A stretch of 64,000 nt of DNA, from positions 62,001 through 126,000 of the forward strand of contig NZ_BMSF01000014.1 in the NCBI RefSeq assembly GCF_014649015.1, written 5' to 3'. Source of the DNA: Streptomyces narbonensis (GTDB lineage: Bacteria > Actinomycetota > Actinomycetes > Streptomycetales > Streptomycetaceae). Each line of letters starts with the position of its first letter. The first letter of the stretch is position 1. Made by a program: the position numbers and the translations under genes. Under the pieces are notes generated by a model that was given only the letters and a program-made list of their open reading frames with translations, made no database searches and was not told the origin of the DNA. Positions 15,352-22,609 of this stretch are shown here, piece by piece.

Positions 15352-15999
15352 ACCGGCGACGGCCGTACGGCACTGGCGGCCGTCGCGACCACCGGCGAGG
15401 TCCTTGCCCACCCCCGGCTGCACGAGGGACTGCTCGAACCCTGGGAGCTGCGGCGGCTCGCCGCGATACGGATGCCGCGCCGCCGGGACGACGTCCTGGC
15501 CGCGCGGCTGCTGCTGCGGCTCTGCGTCGCCCGGTTCACCGGAAGACCACCGGAGGAGTCGGCGCCGGCCCAGTACTGCGCCGACTGCGACCGGCCGGGC
15601 CACGGCCGGCCCTACCTCCACGACCACCCCGGCGTGGGCGTCAGCCTGAGCCACGCCGACGGCCTCGTCGGGGCGGCCGTCGGCCCCGGCGCCGTGGGAG
15701 TCGACGTGGAGCCCGCCACCCGCAGACCGGGCCCGCTGTCCGTGCTCGCCCGGGTCCTGCCCGAGTCCGCCGTCCGCGAGGCCGCCGACGCCCCGGACCC
15801 GGGCGCGGCCCTGCTCCGCTTCTGGGTCCGCGCGGAAGCGCGGCTGAAGGCCGGCGACGGAGATCTCCGCGTCCTGGAATGGACGGACCGTCACAGGTCG
15901 GCCGTGGTGGCGGTGGCCTCCACCGCCCCCGCCACGACCTTCACCGTCGGACCGGAGCCCGCCCCGCGGATCAGGCGGCCGCGGGACCCCACGCGGTGA
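15328..15999 (+). CDS. 4'-phosphopantetheinyl transferase (Sfp-type)
   Basis: A 223-aa enzyme that would convert the apo carrier protein to its holo form using coenzyme A. Core motifs are present: VSLSHADG (H109), VGVDVE with Mg ligands D126 and E128, and FWVRAEARLKAGDG with E170. The last motif deviates from WxxKEA in having Arg for Lys. A CADCDRPGHG segment (84-93) is typical of compact actinobacterial members. Start codons 15328 and 15349 are both possible because of the upstream repeat. The 3' end overlaps the convergent hypothetical gene by 29 bp. A second, EntD-like transferase lies at 21689. Confidence 0.85.
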   Translation: MTAPARPMTGDGRTALAAVATTGEVLAHPRLHEGLLEPWELRRLAAIRMPRRRDDVLAARLLLRLCVARFTGRPPEESAPAQYCADCDRPGHGRPYLHDHPGVGVSLSHADGLVGAAVGPGAVGVDVEPATRRPGPLSVLARVLPESAVREAADAPDPGAALLRFWVRAEARLKAGDGDLRVLEWTDRHRSAVVAVASTAPATTFTVGPEPAPRIRRPRDPTR

Positions 16000-16705
16000 G
16001 CAGGCCGTCCAGCCACGCCGGCGGCAGCTCGGCGGCGTCCCACTCCTCGTGGAGCGCCGCCGGCGCCGCGGCGAGACGTTCCAGCACGGCGACGCTGGTG
16101 GGGGAGTGGACGAGGGAGTAGCGGCCGTGGATCGCGATGGCGCTGCCGGGGCCGTACTCCGCGTACAGCCGCTCCAGGCGCGCGTGATGGGCCGTGGCGA
16201 ACTCCGTCAGCCGCCCCGGGTACCCGGCGCGCTGCCGGGGGCTCATCGTGCTCAGGACGGCGGTGAGCACCTGCTCGGTCGCGTCGGGGTCGAGCTCGGA
16301 GACGGCGGTGTACGAGAGGTAGAGCGGCGTGATCGCGACCTTCGCCCGCTCCATCTCCGCCCGGCCGACGGGAGAACGGTCGTCCGGTGAGGACGCCGTG
16401 GGGTCGGGGGCGAGGGCCCGGCGCAGAGTGCGTTCGGCGATGTCCGCGAGTTCGTCGGAGACGGCCCGGGTGCCGTCGCGCCAGCCGGCCTCGTAGTGCT
16501 CGCCGTTCCCCTCCGGCGCGCTCCGGCCGCTTGCGCCGATCTCGGTGTGGGCGAGGGCGAGGGCGCCGGCCTCCACGAGCCCGATCAGCTCCTCGGCGTC
16601 GCCGGACCAGACCCCGGCTCTGGCCAGGAGCTGGAGGAGCGTCCTCTTGGCGTTCAGGACGCTCGCCGCGTCCAGCTGCTGCCGTCCTTCGTCCGCGGCG
16701 TTCAT
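15971..16705 (-). CDS. Hypothetical protein
   Basis: A 244-aa soluble protein I do not recognise. It is predicted mostly helical, with a GWRDGTRAVSDELADIAERTL segment shortened here as GWRDGTRAVSDEL and a KVAITPLYLSYTAV segment; there is no signal peptide or membrane helix. The start at 16705 is chosen because GGAGGAG lies just upstream, although an in-frame ATG exists 21 bp earlier. It converges on the phosphopantetheinyl transferase with overlapping 3' ends, and probably marks the edge of the biosynthetic locus. No function is assigned. Confidence 0.65.
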   Translation of the reverse strand: MNAADEGRQQLDAASVLNAKRTLLQLLARAGVWSGDAEELIGLVEAGALALAHTEIGASGRSAPEGNGEHYEAGWRDGTRAVSDELADIAERTLRRALAPDPTASSPDDRSPVGRAEMERAKVAITPLYLSYTAVSELDPDATEQVLTAVLSTMSPRQRAGYPGRLTEFATAHHARLERLYAEYGPGSAIAIHGRYSLVHSPTSVAVLERLAAAPAALHEEWDAAELPPAWLDGLLTAWGPAAA

Positions 16706-16892
16706 GGGCTCCTCCTCACCCGGCACGGGACACCCGCCCCGTACCGGACACTAGCAGCGGACGATCACTCGAACACGGGACCCGACCGGCTCCGTGACGC
16801 GCCGCCCGCACCCTCGGGTCCGCCCCCGGCTGACCGGGCGAATGTCGGGCCGCCGGCGTGGCCCGGAGCGCCCCCGGTGGTACCTCGTCGCC

Positions 16893-17975
16893 ATGCAGCC
16901 AGGCACAGCACCGCCGGTGACCCCGTTCCTCCGCACGGCCGCCGCGTACGCGTGGCGGCTGCTGATCGTCGGCCTGCTCGTCTACAGCCTCTTCGCCGTC
17001 CTCGGCCGCTTCCACGAGATCGGCGTCGCCCTCTTCCTCGGCCTGGTGATCACCGCGCTGCTGCGCCCGGTCGCCGACATCGCCGCCAAGGGCCTGCCCC
17101 GGCCCCTGGCCGTGGCACTCACCCTGCTCGGCGGCATCGCGCTCGTCCTCGGCGTGCTCACGCTGGTCGGCGAGGCCGTCGCGGGGGAGCGGACGACGCT
17201 TGTCCGCGAGTTCCGGGACGGTGTCGGCCGGATCGAGGACTGGCTGGAACGGCCGCCGTTCCGCCTGCACCCCGAGGCCCTCGGCGACGTACAGGCGAGG
17301 ATCGGACAGTTCCTGTCCAGCCACCGGTCGGCCCTGGTGAGCGAGGCGGTGAGCGGCGCGGGCCATGTGGTGGCCGTCTTCACGACCCTGGCCCTGGCGC
17401 TGTTCTCCGCCGTGTTCTTCATCCACGCGGGGGACCGGCAGTGGGCCTGGTTCCAGGGGCAGCTGCCGAGGTCGGCACGGGGCCGGGTGGGGATCGCGGG
17501 ACGCGCGGCCTGGCGGACCTTCACCGGCTACACGCACGGCATCGTGCTCGTGGCCGCCGTGAACGCGATCCTGGTCGGCATTGCGCTCTGGCTGCTCGGC
17601 GTCCCGCTGGCCGTCCCGCTCGCCCTCCTGGAGTTCGTCGCCGCCTTCGTCCCCCTGATCGGCTCTCCCGTCGCCCTCGCCGTCGCCGCCGTCGTGGCGC
17701 TGGCCTCGCAGGGCCCGCTGGTCGCCCTGATCGTGGTCGCCCTGATCGTCGTGATGGGCCAGATCGAGGGGCACCTCCTGCACCCGCTGGTCATGAGCTG
17801 GGCCGTACGGCTCCACCCCTTGGTGGTGGCCGTCTCGGTCATCGCCGGCTCGATCGCGGCCGGCATCGTCGGCGCGGTGGTCGCCGTGCCGCTGGTGTCC
17901 GTGGTCTGGTCGGTCCACACGGCGCTGCGCGAGGCGCGGGAGGCGGCGCGGGACGGGGCCACAGAGGCGATGTGA
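16893..17975 (+). CDS. AI-2E family (PerM-like) membrane protein
   Basis: A 360-aa integral membrane protein with the family layout: about three N-terminal helices (near 20-90), a large extracytoplasmic segment (~95-150), then five more helices. Conserved features include AFVPLIGSPVALAV and GQIEGHLLHPLVM near the C-terminus, the latter being the most diagnostic motif. Members are proposed to be efflux or ion-coupled transporters; the AI-2 role applies to few of them. The start is uncertain: I use ATG 16893 because upstream in-frame sequence (from 16794) encodes an Arg-rich stretch unlike the family. Confidence 0.8.
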   Translation: MQPGTAPPVTPFLRTAAAYAWRLLIVGLLVYSLFAVLGRFHEIGVALFLGLVITALLRPVADIAAKGLPRPLAVALTLLGGIALVLGVLTLVGEAVAGERTTLVREFRDGVGRIEDWLERPPFRLHPEALGDVQARIGQFLSSHRSALVSEAVSGAGHVVAVFTTLALALFSAVFFIHAGDRQWAWFQGQLPRSARGRVGIAGRAAWRTFTGYTHGIVLVAAVNAILVGIALWLLGVPLAVPLALLEFVAAFVPLIGSPVALAVAAVVALASQGPLVALIVVALIVVMGQIEGHLLHPLVMSWAVRLHPLVVAVSVIAGSIAAGIVGAVVAVPLVSVVWSVHTALREAREAARDGATEAM

Positions 17976-18051
17976 CGGGCTTCCGGAGGGCCCGTCCGAC
18001 GCGGAATCCGAAGAAGTTCCGTGCCAAAGAGCCCTCCGGCCCATTCCGTGA

Positions 18052-18227
18052 TACAGTAGTTATCAGTTGCAGTTGTGGTTCCCATAGACTTCAAGTGCTT
18101 AGGTGGGTTCATTCTCGCCAGAGCACTTTTTGTGTTTTCGGTGCTTTTTCCGGACGGGGCAATCATCGCGGCGACGCCGGGATTCACGCAGTGTGAATTC
18201 CGGGTAATGCCTCGAAGGAGATATCGC
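18052..18227 (+). promoter_or_regulatory. Extended -10 promoter and long 5' leader of the cold-shock gene
   Basis: TGATACAGT (TACAGT at 18052-18057) is an extended -10 element in an AT-richer island. It implies a leader of ~165 nt before the cold-shock ATG, ending in GAAGGAG. Long structured leaders that control stability or translation in the cold are known for bacterial csp genes; that this one does so is inference. Confidence 0.45.
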
Positions 18228-18431
18228 ATGGCTACCGGCACCGTTAAGTGGTTCAACTCGGAAAAGGGCTTCGGCTTCATCGAGCAGGAGGGTGGCGGCC
18301 CGGACGTCTTCGCCCACTACTCGAACATCGCCTCCTCCGGCTTCCGTGAGCTCCAGGAAGGCCAGAAGGTGAACTTCGACGTCACGCAGGGCCAGAAGGG
18401 CCCGCAGGCGGAGAACATCACCCCCGCCTAA
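18228..18431 (+). CDS. Cold-shock protein (CspA family)
   Basis: A 67-aa single cold-shock domain of full family length. RNP1 is KGFGFIEQ and RNP2 is DVFAHY (VFVHF type); the start MATGTVKWFNSEKGFG is classic. It binds single-stranded RNA/DNA and melts secondary structure as an RNA chaperone. It has a strong ribosome-binding site (GAAGGAG) and a strong intrinsic terminator, so it is probably monocistronic and highly expressed. The DEAD-box helicase downstream is a natural functional partner in cold adaptation and RNA turnover. Confidence 0.96.
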   Translation: MATGTVKWFNSEKGFGFIEQEGGGPDVFAHYSNIASSGFRELQEGQKVNFDVTQGQKGPQAENITPA

Positions 18432-18450
18432 GCTTGACGCGCTTGACGTA

Positions 18451-18487
18451 GCCGGTGCCCCCCACCCCCAGGGTGGGGGGCACCGGC
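18451..18487 (+). terminator. Intrinsic terminator of the cold-shock gene
   Basis: A perfect 17-bp stem (GCCGGTGCCCCCCACCC and its reverse complement) with a 3-nt loop, followed within 8 nt by a short T-run (GTTTTACC). It is one of the strongest hairpins in the window. Confidence 0.9.
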
Positions 18488-18665
18488 CGTCGCCGTTTTA
18501 CCGGGCCTGAAGCCCGCGGGCCGCAGGCCGCCGCCCGCCGGGTCCCCGGCATTCCGCCCACCGGATGCCATGACGCGGTACCGCACCGCACGGATGCGCC
18601 CGGATCCGTACAGGTACTGTTCTCGGCCCGTTCCTGCAATTCTTCCGGCGCATTCACGCCGTGGA

Positions 18666-18707
18666 TTCCTTGATACGCGCCGCATCTCAGATCGCCGCAT
18701 CAAGGAA
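18666..18707 (+). promoter_or_regulatory. Stem-loop covering the helicase ribosome-binding site
   Basis: TTCCTTGAT (18666-18674) is perfectly complementary to ATCAAGGAA (18699-18707), with a 24-nt loop that can form a small inner ATCT/AGAT pairing. The right arm contains part of the AAGGAAGG Shine-Dalgarno sequence of the DEAD-box gene (ATG at 18715). Pairing would reduce translation until unfolded. Confidence 0.6.
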
Positions 18708-18714
18708 GGCATCC

Positions 18715-20151
18715 ATGAACCGCTCGGACCGCACGAACGACACCCGCCGCCCCGCCCCCTCCAAGGGGGAGTTCGCGCCGCCGGCCACCGTCACCCCGGC
18801 CCTGCCCCCCGCGGACACCTTCGGCGCCATGGAGCTCCCCGCCGAGGTGCTGCGGACGCTGACCGACCTCGGCGTCACCACGCCGTTCCCGATCCAGGCC
18901 GCGACCCTGCCGAACGCCCTCGCGGGCCGCGACGTCCTCGGCCGTGCACGCACCGGATCCGGCAAGACGCTCGCCTTCGGGCTCGCGCTCCTCAGCCGCA
19001 CGGCCGGCCGGCGCGCCGACGCCAAGAGGCCCCTGGCCCTGGTCCTCGTCCCCACGCGCGAGCTCGCCCAGCAGGTCGGCGACGCCCTCGAGCCGTACGC
19101 CAAGGCCCTGAAGCTGCGGATCACCACCGTCTTCGGCGGCGTGTCGATCAACCGTCAGGTCGCCGAGCTCCGCGCGGGCGTCGAGGTCCTCATCGCCACC
19201 CCCGGCCGCCTCATGGACCTCGTCGAGCGCCGCGACTGCCACCTCGACCAGGTGGCGATCACCGTCCTCGACGAAGCCGACCAGATGGCCGACCTGGGCT
19301 TCATGCCCCAGGTCACCGAGCTGCTCGACCAGATGCGGCCCGGCGGGCAGCACCTGCTCTTCTCGGCCACCCTCGACCACAACGTCGACCTGCTGGTCCG
19401 CACCTACCTCAGCGACCCGGTGGTCCACTCCGTCGACCCCTCGGCCGGCGCCGTCACCACGATGGACCACCACGTCCTCCAGGTCCACGGACCCGACAAG
19501 TACGCCACCGCCACCGAGATCGCGGCCCGCGACGGCCGCGTGCTGATGTTCCTCGACACCAAGCACGCCGTCGACCGCTTCACCCGCCACCTCCTCGGCA
19601 GTGGTGTACGGGCGGCGGCGCTGCACGGCGGCAAGTCGCAGCCGCAGCGGACGCACACCCTCGAGCGGTTCAGGACCGGCGCCGTCACCGTCCTCGTCGC
19701 GACGAACGTCGCCGCCCGCGGCATCCACATCGACGACCTCGACCTCGTCGTCAACGTCGACCCGCCCGCCGACCACAAGGACTACCTGCACCGCGGCGGC
19801 CGCACCGCGCGCGCCGGCGAGTCCGGCAGGGTCGTCACCCTCGTCACGCAGGACCAGCGCAAGGACGTCGCGCGCCTCATGGCGGACGCGGGCATCCGGC
19901 CGAAGATCACCCAGGTCCGCTCGGGCGAGGCCGAACTCACCCGGATCACCGGCGCCAAGGCCCCCTCCGGCGTAGCCATCGGAGGCAACGCGCCCGTCAC
20001 CCCGGAGCGCTCCCAGCGCGGCGCGGCCTTCCGGGGAATCGGCACCGTCCCCGGGAAGCCCGGCCGCGCCAAGAACGAGTCCCGCCGCTCCGCCGAGGCC
20101 CGCAAGCAGGCCGAGGCCCGCCAGGCCGCCCGGATCCGGCGCGGCGCCTGA
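18715..20151 (+). CDS. DEAD-box ATP-dependent RNA helicase
   Basis: A 478-aa superfamily-2 RNA helicase with a full motif set: Q motif FPIQAATL, I ARTGSGKT, Ia PTRELA, Ib TPGR, II DEAD, III SAT, V ARGIHID and VI HRGGRTARAG. The C-terminal ~100 residues are basic and disordered (many Arg/Lys/Ala), as in RhlE/CsdA-type enzymes, and probably bind RNA. Its role is unwinding RNA in ribosome assembly and mRNA decay, especially in the cold. The start at 18715 follows GGAAGG; an in-frame ATG-less extension upstream is disregarded. The ribosome-binding site lies in a stem-loop, so the helicase or the neighbouring Csp could control its own synthesis. Confidence 0.93.
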   Translation: MNRSDRTNDTRRPAPSKGEFAPPATVTPALPPADTFGAMELPAEVLRTLTDLGVTTPFPIQAATLPNALAGRDVLGRARTGSGKTLAFGLALLSRTAGRRADAKRPLALVLVPTRELAQQVGDALEPYAKALKLRITTVFGGVSINRQVAELRAGVEVLIATPGRLMDLVERRDCHLDQVAITVLDEADQMADLGFMPQVTELLDQMRPGGQHLLFSATLDHNVDLLVRTYLSDPVVHSVDPSAGAVTTMDHHVLQVHGPDKYATATEIAARDGRVLMFLDTKHAVDRFTRHLLGSGVRAAALHGGKSQPQRTHTLERFRTGAVTVLVATNVAARGIHIDDLDLVVNVDPPADHKDYLHRGGRTARAGESGRVVTLVTQDQRKDVARLMADAGIRPKITQVRSGEAELTRITGAKAPSGVAIGGNAPVTPERSQRGAAFRGIGTVPGKPGRAKNESRRSAEARKQAEARQAARIRRGA

Positions 20152-20287
20152 CATTCCGCGACGGTCGCGCGCCGCGCCAGGGGTGGGAGAGGGCCGCGGC
20201 GCGCCCGGCACGCCGCGCGCCGGCGGGTCCTGTGCGGTGGAACGCCCTTGATTCCGCGCCGGAGTCGTGGTCGTATGTCCCGTCTGT

Positions 20288-20301
20288 TTCATGATCATGA
20301 A
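20288..20301. promoter_or_regulatory. 14-bp perfect palindrome before the beta-helix gene
   Basis: TTCATGATCATGAA is a perfect palindrome 15 bp upstream of the start codon of the secreted protein. Its position fits an operator, or a small stem next to the ribosome-binding site. I do not recognise the regulator. Confidence 0.5.
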
Positions 20302-20316
20302 TATGGGGGGTTACGA

Positions 20317-21636
20317 ATGACCGGGAACATGGACCGACGCTCGCTCATACGCGGAATGGCCACGGCCGGCGCGGGTGCGGCGGGCGTCATGGCGCTGGGC
20401 GGAAGCCCGGCGTACGCCGCCGGCGGGGGCGACGACCCGTACAGCGTCGACGTCATCAGCAAGGGCGCCGACCCGACGGGTGCCACCGCGAGCGACGCCG
20501 CCTTCCGCGCGGCCGCCGCCGAGGTGCTCGCCTCCTTCCAGCCGGACCCGATCTCGGGGGCCGTCCCGAAGAAGGTGCTGGTCATCCCGCCGGGCACCTA
20601 CCTCCTGACCCAGCCCGACTCGCTCCTGCCCAACGTGAACGGCGAGGGCGGCGGCGGCATCGTCGACGGCATCTCGATCACCGGCTACGGCAAGCGGCTG
20701 TCCCGCATCGTGTACGCACCGACCGCGGACGACACCACGCTGTGGACCAACTACCAGCGCTACAAGAACATCCGGATCTCCGGGCTGACGTTCACCAGCG
20801 AGAACGCCACGTCGAGCTTCAACTACGCCTACTCCTCGGCCGCCTACGGCGTCCAGGACACCTGGTACACCGACGTGGAGTGGCGCGGTGCCTGGAAGCG
20901 CGGCATCGGCCTCGACGGCCCGGCCACCACCTCCAACCTCAACAGCGAGATGGGCTGGGACCGTTGCCAGGTCGGCGGCTCCTACTCCGACGCCTTCCTC
21001 GTCATGGGGATGACCCCGGCCGCGACCCAGCAGGACCAGTTCCTCAACTACTGGTTCCGCGACTGCAAGGTCGAGTACCAGTCCGGTGTCTTCGTGAAGA
21101 ACAACCGCGGCGGCTCGATGAACTTCATCGGCGGCTCCTACATCCTCACGGACGCCGCTTCCAACGGCACCTTCTTCCAGCTCAGCTCGGACGCGCCCAC
21201 CCGCGCCGACTCCACGATGCGCCTCTACGCCGAGGGCATCCGCTTCGAGCTGCGCGGCCTCGGCCACAAGGTGATCGACTCCCGCTGGTACAAGGGCAGC
21301 ATCAGCTTCGTGTCCTGCGACGACACCGCGCTGAGCTTCAAGTCCTGGGCGCCGGACGCCGTGACGCACACGTACGCCTTCAACGCCAACGGCGACCGCG
21401 GCCCGACGGTCCGCTACACGGACTGCGCGCTGATGGGCTCGCACCAGGTCGCCACCGGCAGCGCCGCCACCACCGCCGGCAAGCTGATCTACGACGGATG
21501 CCGATTCATCGACATGACGTCCGCGACCGGCGCCACCGGCTTCCTCCGGTGGACCGGATCGGCCGCGCCCCGCTACGCCGTCCGCGACTGCCTCGGCGGC
21601 GCGACCTACGTCGCGGACGTGAAGAACCCGGCCTGA
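20317..21636 (+). CDS. Secreted right-handed beta-helix protein (Tat substrate)
   Basis: A 439-aa protein with a Tat-type signal: MDRRSLIRGMATAGAG, a hydrophobic stretch, and probable cleavage after AYA (near residue 32). The mature part begins with SVDVISKGADPTGATASDAA, split here as VDVISKGADPTGATASD, the signature of pectate-lyase-3/tailspike beta-helix proteins (catalytic context DDT/A-F). It probably degrades or binds a polysaccharide outside the cell. Several N-G and aromatic-rich turns repeat through the body. The start is the ATG after the GGGGGG run. It is monocistronic, with a palindrome in the leader. Confidence 0.8.
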   Translation: MTGNMDRRSLIRGMATAGAGAAGVMALGGSPAYAAGGGDDPYSVDVISKGADPTGATASDAAFRAAAAEVLASFQPDPISGAVPKKVLVIPPGTYLLTQPDSLLPNVNGEGGGGIVDGISITGYGKRLSRIVYAPTADDTTLWTNYQRYKNIRISGLTFTSENATSSFNYAYSSAAYGVQDTWYTDVEWRGAWKRGIGLDGPATTSNLNSEMGWDRCQVGGSYSDAFLVMGMTPAATQQDQFLNYWFRDCKVEYQSGVFVKNNRGGSMNFIGGSYILTDAASNGTFFQLSSDAPTRADSTMRLYAEGIRFELRGLGHKVIDSRWYKGSISFVSCDDTALSFKSWAPDAVTHTYAFNANGDRGPTVRYTDCALMGSHQVATGSAATTAGKLIYDGCRFIDMTSATGATGFLRWTGSAAPRYAVRDCLGGATYVADVKNPA

Positions 21637-21688
21637 CGGTCCGGTTCCACCACCATCCAGTGATCACCCCGCACGCGGAGGGAACACC

Positions 21689-22366
21689 ATGATCGGCGAG
21701 CTCGTGCCCGGATCGGTCGCCACGGCCTGGCGGCTCGACGACAACGAACCGGTCACGCTCTTCCCCGAGGAGACGGCGCTCGTCGTCAAGTCGGTCGAGC
21801 GACGGCAGCAGGAGTTCGCCACCGTCCGGCTCTGCGCGCGGCTCGCGCTGGCCCGGTTCGGGGTGCCCGAGGGCCCCCTGACACCGGGCCCGCGTGGGGA
21901 GCCGCGGTGGCCGGCGGGCATCACGGGAAGCATGACCCACTGCGAGGGCTACCGGGCCGCCGCGGTGGCCAGCACGGCGGACGTCGTGTCGATCGGCATA
22001 GACGCCGAGCCGGCCGAGCCCCTGCCGGACGGCGTCCTCGCGGTGGTGTCACTGCCCGAGGAGCGCCGCCACCTGGCCGCCCTGGAGGCCCGGAAGCCGG
22101 GGATCTCCTGGGAGAAGCTCCTCTTCAGCGCCAAGGAGAGCGTCTTCAAGACCTGGTACCCGCTGACCGGGCGCGAGTTGGACTTCGACGAGGCAGTGCT
22201 CGAGTTCACCCCGGACGACGGGGAAGGACAAGCGGGTTCGTTCGATGCCCGGCTGCTCGTGCCCGGTCCGACGGTCGACGGCGTCCCGCGTGGGCACTTC
22301 AGCGGTCGCTGGATCGCCCGTGGAGGCCTGGTGATCACGGCGATCGTCCTGACGCGTGACGCGTGA
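21689..22366 (+). CDS. 4'-phosphopantetheinyl transferase (EntD-like)
   Basis: A 225-aa enzyme of the EntD/Sfp group: GSMTHCEGYRAAAV, VSIGIDAEP (Mg ligands Asp and Glu) and WEKLLFSAKESVFKTWYP, where the KES replaces KEA. This is the general type used to activate NRPS, PKS and siderophore carrier proteins. It stands alone between the beta-helix gene and a repeat region, so it may serve clusters elsewhere. Its last codons run into a 7-bp tandem repeat, so the C-terminus (LTRDA) has been shaped by the repeat. Confidence 0.88.
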   Translation: MIGELVPGSVATAWRLDDNEPVTLFPEETALVVKSVERRQQEFATVRLCARLALARFGVPEGPLTPGPRGEPRWPAGITGSMTHCEGYRAAAVASTADVVSIGIDAEPAEPLPDGVLAVVSLPEERRHLAALEARKPGISWEKLLFSAKESVFKTWYPLTGRELDFDEAVLEFTPDDGEGQAGSFDARLLVPGPTVDGVPRGHFSGRWIARGGLVITAIVLTRDA

Positions 22367-22471
22367 CGCGTGACGCGTGACGCCTGACGCCTGACGCGTG
22401 ATGCGTGACGCGTGACACCTGACGCCTGACGCGTGACGTGGTGACGCGTCACGCGGTGACGTGGTGACGCT
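22350..22471. repeat. Heptamer tandem repeat (TGACGCG)n
   Basis: Some 15 copies of a 7-bp unit, TGACGCG with variants such as TGACGCC and TGACACC, cover the stop codon of the PPTase gene and ~105 bp beyond. Each unit contains TGA, giving stops in all three frames. It may be hypervariable in copy number. The remainder of the gap to 22609 holds nothing I recognise. Confidence 0.85.
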
Positions 22472-22609
22472 CTGATCCGGCGCCCGGACGCCCCGGCGCC
22501 CCGGCTTCGGGTGAACCGGTAACCCGGCCTGGCCGGCTGCCGGTTCATCAGGAGTTCACGGGCGTCGGGGATCGTTGCTCTCCCATCCTTCCGGACAAGG
22601 GGGAGCGCC

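Noticed and set aside
15328..22366. The two PPTases as a recent duplication
   Set aside because: Their motifs (WVRAEARLKAGDG versus WEKLLFSAKESVFKTW) belong to different subgroups, so they are not recent copies.
22350..22471. Heptamer array considered as a replication-origin or iteron region
   Set aside because: No rep or dnaA gene and no DnaA boxes; simple slippage explains it.
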